This document shows, one piece after another, positions 53,501-61,900 of a stretch of DNA of 64,000 bases. Origin of the DNA: Halocafeteria seosinensis (Eukaryota; Sar; Bigyra; Bicosoecida); contig LVLI01001229.1 in NCBI GenBank assembly GCA_001687465.1, positions 34,692 through 98,691 on the forward strand, given 5' to 3'. The notes beneath the pieces are model-generated. The model saw only the letters and a program-made list of their open reading frames with translations. It did not search any database and was not told the DNA's origin. A program made the position numbers and the translations under genes. The first letter of the stretch is position 1. Every line of letters starts with the position of its first letter.

Positions 53501-54107
53501 CTCCACTAAAGGATGTTCTTCGTATCCAAAGAAAGCCATTATCCGCTCCACATCTGCTTCCAGTGATTCCGCCACCACTGGTAGTAACAATTCCGGACGA
53601 GCTACAAGAATCTATTGCGGCAAACTGCTGCCCTAATTGAAGAAGGAATCCCCCAAATTGTTTGGTCCTACCACCCTTCATATGAACTCGTTGAATCAAG
53701 GGTGCGTCCTCAAATAAAGCGATACTTTCCACAGATGCATTGATCCTGATTAATCCTTCGAACGCGGTAGCGCCTTGGAGGTCTACTTCGTGGTCGTTAC
53801 CGTCAAATGTTTCTCCCGCTCGCAGAGATATGAAAGTGCGGTTGTCATAGCCGTGATCAACCCAGTTGAAGCTGCATACCATTTCAAATAAGTTGTCTTC
53901 CTCGGTGTAGTTGAAACACGGTTCTTGACCTTCAATAATTGTATCCCGTAGGTCTTCAGGTCCACTGGAAGGCAAAGGCGTGGCGGTGGGGGATGGACTC
54001 ATCGTCGGTGTCATTGAAGGAGTTTCACTAGGACTCGGACTAGGGGTTGTCGTCAAAGCATCCGACACGCAAAGCAACGAAACTAGCAGTATGATCATCT
54101 GAAACAT
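41544..54107 (-). CDS. Gene E: giant receptor-like protein (GLUG x6, mod3, Cys-rich, ~9 TM)
   Basis: Intron-free frame; the first codon at 54194 is GTG, so I choose ATG 54107, which gives a classic signal peptide (MFQMIILLVSLLCVSDAL) and 4187 residues. After a short S/T/P segment come six GLUG modules (residues about 51-456, 457-856, 857-1257, 1258-1657, 1658-2059, 2060-2461), an S/T/P linker to 2588, mod3 to about 3325, and the Cys-rich stalk (CVPCPAGR, CDPCPSEHFSIEGS, DGFWCEVC) to about 3495. About nine hydrophobic segments follow to 3900, then a polar tail. Mod3 carries a dibasic SRKRQLDDD site (near 45864), a possible proprotein convertase site. The tail has six RRxS motifs. The membrane region is collinear with D and F. 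Three unresolved bases fall inside. Likely a surface receptor or adhesin. Confidence 0.8.
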   Translation of the reverse strand: MFQMIILLVSLLCVSDALTTTPSPSPSETPSMTPTMSPSPTATPLPSSGPEDLRDTIIEGQEPCFNYTEEDNLFEMVCSFNWVDHGYDNRTFISLRAGETFDGNDHEVDLQGATAFEGLIRINASVESIALFEDAPLIQRVHMKGGRTKQFGGFLLQLGQQFAAIDSCSSSGIVTTSGGGITGSRCGADNGFLWIRRTSFSGALKGKRSGGICGDLTGDNGGVILVEDCQSTGVLHGPRSGGIIGAGGGQNLGSLIVERCSSSGDVYAEGAGGIIGYRAAAYSGFVNISTCFSEGKILGNNSGGIAGADVAYDGGEFKVVDSYSTGAIRGHRCGGILGRGTGKKNGHVTVRNTYASGYVEEEASSGGIVGSVAVIEPPVEVEISYSVYDSLGGLIDIVGQYPEASTQLQGNSGNLSDIRGSLYHHGGSLRWSSEVWAVIDVNELPILQFQLSESSLEGGDIRENIIAGNEPCFEYHSALQLFTMTCSFAWSEYYTRSTYISLKKNETFDGHDHVIDLSGVFDFDGLFQVTQNASSSFESVQILHVHTEGGTTSVGGGFIVQSGQSQVWIDSCSSSGLIKDHGGGICGTECGSEGYIKISSSSSSGEIRGYGAGGIIGSYAGQIGGFAEIMDCSSSGAITGYSAAGIAGSNAAQRGSLTVSRSYSTGLINSTDAGGVVGYSAGYDAGSVNVSQCFSTGDISGQASGGLVGSFAGSFEGEVRVGDCYSVGTIAGMRAGGIIGSSAGDTGSVFVSNVYASGIVIHPTDSGGLFGSIASIVNDFEVRYSVFDSQNATVNLAGANGSSITILKGVSGDLSDIQGNLYHFEGKQRWSDDIWAVNGTNELPILRFQVEEQTQIRSNDLRQSIIEGSEPCFTHNGTSREFRLTCDFLWSDYYDSGAFISLLAGETFQGHDHVIDLTDVFAFDGLFRIEENITSKEEAVEIWNVHTRGGSTSIGGGFIVQSGQSGVVVNRCSSSGVINDEGGGICGSRCGSGGLFQISKSFSSGEIAGWGAGGIAGSYTGEFNILGSIVDCWSQGTIAGSSAGGIVGDSAGRNGFLSVRKSFSHSNITGTDSGGIVGAFAAYDSGVVNVTECFTTGDIQASGSGGLVGSFAGSSDGVVRIRDCYSTGLISEFSTGGIVGSYAGDIGSVFVENIYASGVVTNPDDAGAMFGSISSGVNAVEIRYSVFHSQNGSVDIVSPSSSGTVTFSKGLSGDLSDIQGTLYHFDGEQRWSSDIWVVNGSSDLPILRFQLGEETLLRGGDLRESVIEGSEPCLVYNATREEFRMTCSFRWSDYYEAKAFITIFPGEVFEGHDHIIELADVFDFDGLFRIEGNVTSMEEAVQIWNVHTHGGTTSIGGGFIVQAGQSAVSIVRCSSTGVINEEGGGICGSRCGSSGFLRISVSSSSGEIAGWGAGGIAGSYVGEFNIVGEIVDCSSRGGILGASSGGVVGFSAGQSGSLTLARCFSTGIITGAYSGGIAGDSVAYDHGHVNISECYSTGDIDADSSGGILGAFAASSDGVVNIRDCYSTGTIHQLSSGGIVGAYAGDFGSVFVDNVYASGEVIKTTDSGGIFGSLASLVNDVEVRYSVFDSQNGSVNLAGANGDFVTLVEGISGSLSDISGTLYHYGGVQRWSAETWAVNSSNGLPILRFQLDLPSFIQGGELRDSIISGNEPCFVYNATFDEFQLTCDFRWRDFYDSTAFVTLFPEEVFQGHDHIIDLDGVFAFDGLFRVEGNVTSMEKVVQIRRVHVKAGSTGVRGGFIVQSGQSGIWVDKCSSTGIINDEGGGICGSRCGVGGIIRISQSNSRGDIQGWGAGGIAGSYFSEYGMFSEVVSCWSDGAISGLSAGGILGHSAGQSGGVIVKKSYSLGDIMGAYGGGIVGDSVAYGDGRVNVSECFSTGNVDADSSGGITGAFAGSSDGVLFIKDCYSVGAIKGMSSGGIFGSDIASLGSVYVRNVYSSGFVFMSRGSGGIFGGLAXEVNAVEIRYSVFDSQNGSVSIAGSNSGLISVAQGISGQLSDIRGKLYHFGGIQRWSNDVWAVNGSDDFPIFQYQLDSKGHASKGSTDLRDSIIAGNERCFEYDEGFKLFTMVCSFVAQDEYEDAFHITLFDNETFDGGYFEIDFSGTSEFGGIFRTNVSSEGANTGPAFITRLIILHGSTSVGGAFIMQEGQTNAIIDSCMTSGSIMDRAGGICGEDCGAGSGSVIILNCSSTGEIKGDYAGGLAGARAGSNGGMIFISDSYSTGRITGYGSGGICGERAGSRGAVLIHRTYTSGDAYGSDSGGLTGIEGGYDLGKVLVSECFSTGDILGQYSGGLCGGLTSGQVEIRNSYTTGAISGESTGGICGADVGGSGNITLGNVYAAGKVLQPDFSAGLIARVSGGDRVLIEFSVYDSQNGSVSIVGASGTGRRALSHETGTSIDQVGNSGDLSDILGKLYHFNGTRRWSHEVWAVNDTQEPPILRFQLSEVAASPSSSPTASVTVSPSSSSSPSVSPTPSVSPTPSYTGSVTSTPTSSEXXTATPSATLTQTATGTSTVSPTASTTSSSSSTPTRTVTSSATGTRTPTVTPTVSPTASITSSPTSTVTPTMTPSNVFRNLTEGEVASSACGSGNPFNCVSAIFRETGETEFKRQSVNTTTFVGTSALLIVQSAHDLPAEIGLACSSMATAEGENEVVYSGCQSQYVGTNLDLPLPLIQRAVLVSNTSCDSSTRASSTSCRSLEYEVRLFFHQNASTYIAAQLPLLREKAASSRKRQLDDDPRVLVPMTFPISVEGEEITSASQSMSVGISEVVATTDLDVSVQPQSLSIDEGRNGSGINASNVIQRSVILSMEANQRYVWSNPSDLDNVAILPASGTSGNSSVSLEMVLGFDIEQASQGLLESFVEVTVSEIGLDVSTVLQVAISLRVREGDLEMLQDVIDVQMSFADAAQSRSVLVSNGGDFIVNWRTRLFTNAGNEVSGGGVSSFWVRPTGGTLPSTGTVEESTEQQTLITLEMVPNNVNSSGLFEAWLFVETDSRSGEAQDAFSDSPPAVPTGRFTGQRFWVRLSLLITSVFVCPERPVEAVLGPNDELVVQWDVLNVDEQSVFIMPRAFTLELDAVSGDDGQRTGVVKSVVDDNVRTFGNWLEFTPASAVVSADSRRTFRGVLRYPQERLTVNNSESTFSAFKFNAILRYSLSILTLQQRAAGESFANSRDTRDLSLETSFTPGSANRKNSQIVPRTSSGFVNERIQIDVILADVFGHKPARALFSGETIRIGNGDHPYLTVVVDTVGSDITDSSIRRTFPLRMQEGDEIGSFSFFVTFKEQGQASLNVRLNNASIENTDILLQTETVTCPKNEVPNELGSECLCKAGYSRQTLEETDGGDRSCVPCPAGRFLAGASNEENCDPCPSEHFSIEGSDVCVPCPSAGFECFKGQLLMQDGFWCEVCAVDSPLRPKNQTAKLFIVEQLENDQNVRLHECEPPSACIVNNTHFLTKCSGGREGPLCDSCQKDFVKTEDECLECRDKRRNQAVVALWGIVAVSILAGLNIREFKRASTQEEHHDDVEDKDSEISHTSITPSEVQVYTDKVSEESIKTEGVMDPVSYLQLVVLFGMDYLQISSILGELQYTPFLGDARWYQEFSRLFLMDPTRPDAFRCVSGVEFFSLTLISLLSPWLIVFASQWIQFVIHATTRGQRMSCGQAFKSSLNPIAILLGQIHTATTMAVVNIYNVYPYEVFGEQRLRADLSVTTTDAGYTVLAIVAGFTLATIVLGFPIFLIIYLTWKHKAATTPRRRHDFLNNIDGFRVRNHGYLWPAIEILRKSVLLLLAFLVTNAFHQVVAVAAVLVVFMIVAAMILPYKLESPLNKLEMAKSLCIAVTAGLGLLRHSVDDAEEEETVDYVVLFVQIAMVMALVTAFVIVFIAACRTTINNLEAWLNSKRWCSRCRCDGRQTKVISSRRISHIAPTGDQTEEIFIADDTQNKGRRNSTGTSAFPEGSYATNAESKRRYSCSQRQYANGEHSDEDSPQGDQKSTPFGSRAARSKNRRASNNSAVHPEELLATEIRAGEGKRRRSSLPSRVEHVAVNVQSRTNDQWAPPVESRRKSYATTTSHQTEAKSIPESEFKRPKGVSRRSVDAGVRELELERLKTERLDNALSEQKSSKEEIEGEQHENKLEGGVGSEEESKSEQRDATAADVASDESVEEEYFDNDHAESK
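46568..46569. other. Unresolved bases (NN) in gene E linker
   Basis: Two N bases fall in the S/T/P linker. The frame stays open across them, so the true length is probably a multiple of three from the flanks, but an assembly gap cannot be excluded. Confidence 0.9.
46725..53957 (-). repeat. Array of six GLUG modules, period about 1.2 kb
   Basis: The module starts (D-L/I-R...G-x-E-P-C) lie at about 53957, 52738, 51538, 50335, 49136 and 47930. Spacings are about 1219, 1200, 1203, 1199 and 1206 nt. Each ends with the RWS...W...LPILRFQ cap, and most end with YASG plus YSVFDSQNGS. Neighbouring modules 2-5 are visibly alike (about 80% in a compared 120-nt stretch); modules 1 and 6 differ more. Confidence 0.8.
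48182..48182. other. Unresolved base (N) in gene E
   Basis: A single N in the fifth GLUG module. The reading frame continues normally, so it is a base-call ambiguity and not a frameshift. Confidence 0.9.
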
Positions 54108-55998
54108 TCTCGACAACTTGAACGTTGACGTAATAGTACGCGGAAGCGAAGCCGGGAAGCGAGAACCATTAAAAGAGCTGAACTCCCGATCCACTGTCCT
54201 TCTTCGTGAGGGTATACCGGCTTTAATTCTACATGCGAACGTGTTGGGGCTGTGGAAGAGACAAACATCTCATACAGTAATTACGAGCAGCCTGACGAAC
54301 TCAGCCGAGGCACTTACTTTTTCAGTTCCCCTGAGCTTACGGATCCTCTCATTCTCCTGCATCAACCGAAAGCGGTCGATAATCACGCTATTTATTCACA
54401 AATGAATACAGAAATGGGCGTATATCCATCCCCACTTACAAATACTGTGGGCGTGAGCTTCCAAAAGCGGCCGTTACCACGTACCGATTCCTCGGCCCTA
54501 ATTTGTTCCGTCAAAAAAACAATTGCAGTGCTTGAGACCGCACACTTTACATGGAGCCCTCGATGGCAATTGCGCGTCAAAAGATGGTTCAGAAAGGCAA
54601 TGAAATGCAATATTTCAACGCTCGCGGAGTTGAGGAAGCCGTCGTGCGACCTGTGCTTTTTGTAACAAGGCAAGCGATATCAACAAAAATACACGACATA
54701 TACATCCTCCAAAGAGCTCCTTCTATTCAAAAACATATAATGTACCCTGTATCAACAACCCTGTTCAGTCGTCAAGCTGTAAATACCCTCTACGCTGCTT
54801 CCGAGGTTTGCGACCTCCCCACTTCCAAACAAAAAAAAAAGTGGAACGAAACCATGCACAGACCGGCTCTTTCCACTCCCGTCTACGGCGCCGCATACTT
54901 GGTGCAAACAGCCACAAACGCCCAACTGAAAGCTGCAGCCTCGCCAGCGAGCGCAGCGGCAGCAGCCATAGACTGCTGCTTAACGGTAACGGCAAGTGCG
55001 ACGATAACTGCCAATCCGGATCAATCAATCATTCAATTCATCAAGATTTGGAGCTATACCAAAGCCCCGTAATGCGGTGGTGGTGGTGGTAGACGCTAAA
55101 TACAAAGGACCAGCACTAGTCCTGGTAGACCCGCTGTCTACGTTTGTTCCAGGAGAGTCTTGGACTTACTTTGAGCGTCACGCGAGATGCAAGTACACCG
55201 AGTGTACGTGTACACGGGCCTGGAAGGAATGCGACTTCCTTTTCCAACAGAATGCAGAGAGCTCTTACTACAAAGAGAAGCACAGGGGGAATTGAATATC
55301 CCCACTTGTGTATTGCTCGCCAAAGGTTGGGGGTAACAATACTGGTACATCATAAAATCAACTTCGAGCCTTTTGCCGAAGACGCTCCAGCCGACTTCAA
55401 CCGGGAGACAGCAGAAACAGATATTAACAGAAACCAAGCAATCACGTCTCGTAAAAATTGACCAAGGAACGAATCCGCCTCCCCTTAGTTCATCGCCCGG
55501 GGATGCTTGGAAGGGGGAGAAGTACATTGCGCAAGGAGCGGCGTTTGTCCTACAGAGAGGACCTACACCCCGCCTCGGTAGGTTTTACTGCAGCGCAGCA
55601 GGGAGTGGTGTCCAGACAATAACTTCCACTGCACGACATTGTTTGCCAATGCGGATGACGCACTGCAAGGACAGTCACTGTGCAACCGCACAGTCTCGGT
55701 GTCTTGTCTACTCTACAGTATGCTATATTCAATAGTCTGTTTCATTCAGGGTGCGGGTAGTATTTTTTTGGGGGCGAATTGATTGGATTGGTACAAACGG
55801 ACTACCGCTTCACTGCTGGAAGGACATATTGCTGCTCTAGCTACAGTTGGATACAGGTCTGGAGTCAAAGCATACCAGTTTCTCCATCACGTGCATCCGG
55901 TTTCGCCTGCCCGGCTGGGAGGCACTGTTACATGTGTACATGTACTCACGGTTGCTTCTTCGCACTCTCGTCGGCAGGTAAATATAGATGCTGAACAC
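54108..55998. other. Intergenic between gene E (5') and gene F (3')
   Basis: This should contain the promoter of E and the 3' flank of F. A 173-codon ATG-started frame at 54551-55072 (+) has an alanine-rich end and no recognisable domain; I do not call it. I did not find a convincing copy of the 44-nt element on the minus strand here. Confidence 0.35.
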
Positions 55999-58900
55999 TT
56001 ATTCATCACCGGATTCGATTACGATATCCTCCTCAATTCCATTTCCCGATTCACTACTTTGTAGATGCTCCGCTTGAACGGGACGTGATTTCCATGGGCA
56101 CCACTTGCTTCTACCTTCGCGAGGCGCCTTGGGTTGGTTTCTCTTGGCTTCAATGAGTGCTTTGGCTTTGCTGAGGGCGGTCTTCAAAGCTACAGAGAAG
56201 ATCATAAGAAACCCTGCGAATATGCTCAGAATCATAAGAACCTGAAGAAATAAGACGACGTAGTCAACAGCTTCTGCTTCGTCCGGGTCGTCCTGAATTT
56301 CATGACGTAGAAGTCCAAGGGCTGCTGTTACAGTGACGCAGATTGATTTTCCCATTTCCAACTTATTGAGTGGGGATATCAACTTATAAGGTCGCATGAT
56401 AGATCCCAGTTGCAGAAACGATAGCAGGACAGCCATAACTAATATTACCTGTTGGAAGGGATCTGTCACCAGGAAAGCTAGAACAAGGAGGATCGATTTC
56501 CTTAGAATTTCGACAGCTGGCCACAAGTATCCTCGATTCCGAATCCGATAACCCGAAGTGATGCGAAGGAAGTCCTTTTTAAGGAATGCTGTATCTGCAG
56601 TCTTGTGCCGGTAGCTGAGGTAAAAAACCAGGAACATTGGGAAACCTAGGACAACGGAAGCAAACGAGAAGCCCGCGAGCACTCTTAGGGAATTATAACC
56701 AGAATCCTCAGTGGTGACACTGAAGTCGGCCCGGAGCCTTTTGTCGCCAAAGATTTCATAGGGGTAGACGTTCAAGATGTTTATCACAGTTAATGTGACT
56801 GCTGTGTGAACTTGACCTAGTAGTATTGCAATGGGCTGCAAAGAAGATTTGAAAATATGCCCACAAGCCACACGTTGTCCCGGCTTTGCAATATGGATCA
56901 CCGTCTGTAACACTAGGGACGCAAGGACCACTAACCAGGGGGAGAGAAGGGAACTGACCGCCATTCTAATAAAACTAAACTTCGATACACAGCTGAAAGC
57001 ATCCGGCTGAGTAGGGTCCATTAAGAAGAGACGACTAAACTCCCTGTACCAAGCAGCATCTCCGGAGAAAGCGGTATATTGTAGTTGTCCCAGAATTGAA
57101 CAAATTTGCATGTAATCGAGTCCAAATAATACAACTAGCTGTAGATAGTTAATTGGGTCCATTGCCCCTTTAGCTGCGATGGATTCTGCAGATACTTCAT
57201 CATGATATACCTGCCGAAGCTCTTCTACGTCGATGCTCCCATCGACGCTACTCTTCTCACCGGGAACTTGCATGGCGACAGCGTCATCAGAGGGAGAGCT
57301 CTCAATTTGCTCATCTGTGTGTTTTTCTCCTTCAGCCGGAATTGAGTCCTTATTCTCTCTGTCTTGTCTCACCATCATAGGAGTATAAGCTATTTTCTCC
57401 GGTTTACTCTTTTTGTTATCATTCTTAGCTTTGCTCCTGGTATCGTCAGAGATGCTACTAGACGTCTTGGTTTCTTGCACTTCTTGTTCGCTGGGAAGTC
57501 CCGCGTCTACCTCTCTTGTATCCCTATGCGGTCGGACGGGTTGGTTGATTTCCTCCTCATCCTCCGCCTTCCTTTCGCTTCGCTCTGCTACTGGTGAAGC
57601 AGCAGAGGTTCTCCCCCCTTGCTCATCGTCGGAAGGCTCTTCTTTCCCCCCACTTTGACCCGCCTCATCAGCGTCATCAGCATCTGCGGTTACATCAGAA
57701 GCTTTGTTTGCACCTTGTGAGTCATTCTCGCTTTGTTCACTGGCGGCTTTGTCCTTCTTGCATAGTTTCACCATTGAGTTATGAATATTAAGTGCTAAGA
57801 CGACTGTAAAAGCAACTGTGACCCAGGCAGCAACAGTTACTTTGTTGCGGGTCATATCCTCGCAAGCCAAACATTCAAGTTCAGTTTTTGCGAAACCCTC
57901 TCGGCATCCGTCACACAATGCACCTGTTCGACCGCCAGAGCAACGAGTCTTGAAATGAGTCTCATTTACAATGCAAGCCGACTGCGGACTACACTCGTGC
58001 ATTCTAACTTGCTTGTCATTCCTCAACCTACCAACGATGTACTCCTGTGCTGTTTCATTCTTCTCAAGGAGAGGACTGTCGGCTGCGCAAGCTTCGCACC
58101 AAAATCCGTCCTCCATCAACAGCCTTCCTTTGCTGCAAAGGAACCCCTCCTGCGGACACGGAATGCAGATCGCGCTGCCTTCTAAAGAAAATTCGTTTGA
58201 GGGGCAACCATCGCAAAAGAGTTCGTTTGATGCGTGGTCAAGGAAGCTTCCGGCCGGACAAGGAACACAAACATGAACCCCGTTTTCTCCATCACTTCTG
58301 AATTGCCTGAAATGACCCTCTTGACAGAGGCATAGAGAACCACTCTCGTTTGGCACCTCGTTCTTTGCACAGCGCACTGTCTCCGTTTGAATCACCACGG
58401 GAGGTGTTTCAACTGGAGTGCCATCCAGTGTTACATGTACGGCTGCTGATCCCTGCTGTCTAAAGGTTATGAAAAAAGCAAAGCCCCCAGTTTCGTCTCC
58501 AGCAGCAAGCCTCAAGGGATACGTTCGTTGAATTGACGAATCAGGAATATCTCCTACGGGCTCTACCGTAATCGCTAATGACGGCAGTTCACCTCCAATC
58601 ACTTTGGTGTCTTCTTGAGAGAAGATACCCCTTGCTGGACTATTACCAAATACGTCCATCAGCACCACCTGTAGTTTAATGCGCTGGTTCACAAAGCCGG
58701 CGTTTGAGAGAGCCTGAACCTTAGAGAGAGCCGGAATGGCAGGGCCGGCGAGGAATGATACTGACACGGAGAGAGTTCTGGTGTCTCGGGAGTTTTTGAA
58801 TAGCGGATTGACTAGCCACTGTCTAAGCGTTAATATAGACATTGAGTATCGCAATACAAGTCTGAACTTGAAGGGGTTAATTGACAAAGCACCCGCGTTC

Positions 58901-61900
58901 ATCGTCAGAACGTTTTTGGAGTATCCCACTAGGAGTTGAAAGCCCCGGCGACTGTCCGCATTTACAGATGCTGAGGCTGGAGAAAACTGAAGTCCTTCCC
59001 CGAAATGTCTCACGTTATCCCTCACTACAGACCTTAAATTCCTTGTGATAGTATTGTTTTTCCTATTATTTTCGTCTAACGGTTCAAGAAGTACGGTAAA
59101 GTCTGTAGGTAGTAGAAACACGGGTTCAGAGTCCACGTTGATCACGTCCCACTGCACAATCTGTTCCTCAAACGGGCTTAAGGATACGTTGACCATTCTT
59201 TCGGGGCATACAAAAACCGACGTAACAAGTAGGTTCAGCTGGACCCATGCATGGACCCCTGTACTGTTCAAACGCTCGATAGACGGGGGCTCCTCAGGAA
59301 GTTCCTGGGATACTCCTTGACGTGAGTCCGTTTCAACAAGCAACCAAGCCGTAAACTGTCCCGAACTCTCAACGTTGTTTGCCACTATTTCGATGATAGC
59401 AATTGTTTGCTGATCTCCAGAAATAGAAGTGCGGCCTGTGACAGGGAATGTTCGTCCCGCTCCTCTTACCCAGAAAGAAGACGCTGCCGCCCCAGAAACT
59501 TCAGTGCCTTCTTCCGTGAACAAGCGGACCCTCCAGCTTACCGGATAGTCTCCATCGTTAATCAACAAAATATTTCGACTTTGTGGCGCATCTGCAAAGC
59601 TCATTTGCACGAATATGGAATCCTGTGAAAGTTCAATACTCCCTTCGCGGATGCGGAGAGATACGGATATCCGTAGCACTTTAGAAACCTCGACGTCAAT
59701 ATCAGACACTGTTACTTCAATAACGGAATCCAGGATACCATGAGACGCTTGCTCTATATCAAACCCAATCGTAAACTCTATCGATACTGGAGAGCTACCA
59801 GATTGACCCTTCGAAGGCAGGATAGCAATGGTCTCAAGCTCACTAGGGACACTCCACGCATATTGCTGATTGGCCTCCAAACTCAAGAGTGCTGAACGAT
59901 AGACAACATGGTGACCATCTGTTGGGATCCCCGTCCTGCCTTCGTCAATTAGGAATTCTTTAGGTTGCAAAGATACGTCGAATGGAGTGGACGTAACTAT
60001 CTCTGTAATGTCCACAGACATTGATTGATACGCTGATGTAATGGTTTCACCTTCAACAGAAGCAGGAAACTCCATAGGGATCGCCAACTGCGGTATGTCG
60101 TTTAACTGGCGCGATCCATCAGTCACCCTTCCTCGAATTAAAGGAATTTGCGCTTTGAAAAATTCCGATGCATTGGGATGGAAAAACAACTGTACCTCGT
60201 AGGTCAATAACCGACATGAGCTAGAGGCCCGCGCTGCTTGACTGCAGGAAGTGTTCGATACCAACACGAGCTCTTGGATAATGGGGAGCGGCAGGTCCAA
60301 ACTGGTCCCTTTGAACTGGGCTTGGCACCCCGAGTAAATTACCTCATTACGACCGTCCACTGTGGGCGTGAAGTCACAACCAATAGCAACGGAGGCTGGT
60401 TCGCTGTTCCCGCTTTGTACGGAGAACTTAACACCGACCCCAATGAGTGTACTATTTGAGCTACTAACGCCAAACTGAGATGATTCAAACTGTTTGTAGA
60501 GAGCCGTGATACAATTGAAAGGGTTATTTTCCCCGCAAGAAGACGTGACCACCTCACCCTTGGTTGCATTGATAAAAATATTAGAGGGTGTGATCGTCGG
60601 TGTGAAGCTTGGGGTTCGAGTGGGCGTGACTCTAGCGGTCCGTGAGGTGGATGAGGTTGCAGATGGGGTGCTCGTCTCCTTTGGGGTTGTCGTGACAGTC
60701 TTCCGGGGAGTCGTTGTGACTGTCTCTGTTCTGGTTGCGGTGGCTGCAGCAGTTGAGGAGCTACTGGGAGTCGTTGTAGCGACGGCGGTCGGAGCGCTTG
60801 TTCCTGATACAGAGTTTGAGGGTGTTATGGTGACTGAAGCAGTGGGGGACCCTGTGGACGATCCACTGGAAGTGGCGCTTGGGGTCCGACTTCGCGTTCC
60901 TGTTCTTGAGGTAGAAGCCGAAGAAGACAATGTAGACCTGGCACTAGAGGATGAAGTTACTGTTGTAGCTGGTTGAGATATCGTTGCGGTAGAGCTTGCT
61001 CTTGCTGTTGCCGTTGCAGTGTGGCTTGCAATCATGGGAACTAGTGTCTCTGATACCGAGCTCGCTGGAATGGCAGTAACTGTAGAGGTGCTACTCGGCG
61101 AGGCAGCAGTGGTTTCTGTTGGTGTCATCGTGACTATCGGGGTCTGAGTACGTGTCCTAGACACAGTACTTGATGGTGTTGTCGTACCTAACGGGGTGGC
61201 GGACAGGGTAGCGCTGCTTGTCAGCGATCCACTGGCAGTTGCAGTATCTGATACCGTACGTGATGGCGTGGTAGTGCCTGACGGAGTTGCAGACAGGGTA
61301 GATCTGGGGGTAAGTGATGCGCTGTCGGACGCTGATACCGAGGTCGAGGATGTTGTCGTACGTGACGGCGTGATAGACGGAGTTGCACTAGCAGTTGGTG
61401 AAACACTTGCATCGGGGAAAGATGACTGTGAGACCTGAAATTTTAGAACTGGTAGACTGGTGGCATCAATGACTGTCCATACATCATTCGACCACTGCCG
61501 GGTTCCATTATACTGATAAAGTTGACCACGAATACTATCCAAATTATCTGACACGCCAACAAGGAGCGTAATACTTTCTCCGCCCACTCCACTAATATTT
61601 GCCGGCATGGACTGCAGATCTGGTGCAATGCTATTGTACACAGAGTACCGGATTTCCAGTGCATCAATCTCAGAGCCAACGCTCCCAAGTATTCCACCAC
61701 TATTATGCGGGTGTTCCACGTGACCTCCCGCGTAAACGTTTTCGACGAAGACTGATCCGTCGGTCACCTCAGCACCAAATATGCCTCCACTTGACGAGCC
61801 GGCGATAGTACCCCTGGAATAGCTGTCCAGGACATCCACTGTTCCGAACTGCCGAGCTGTACCGGCGCCGAAAATTCCTCCACTCGATTCTCCATTAATG

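Noticed and set aside
54192-54194. Start of gene E at 54194
   Set aside because: That codon is GTG; the ATG at 54107 opens directly into a standard signal peptide.
54551-55072. 173-codon ATG-started frame between E and F
   Set aside because: Mixed low-complexity composition, no domain or signal; likely chance.
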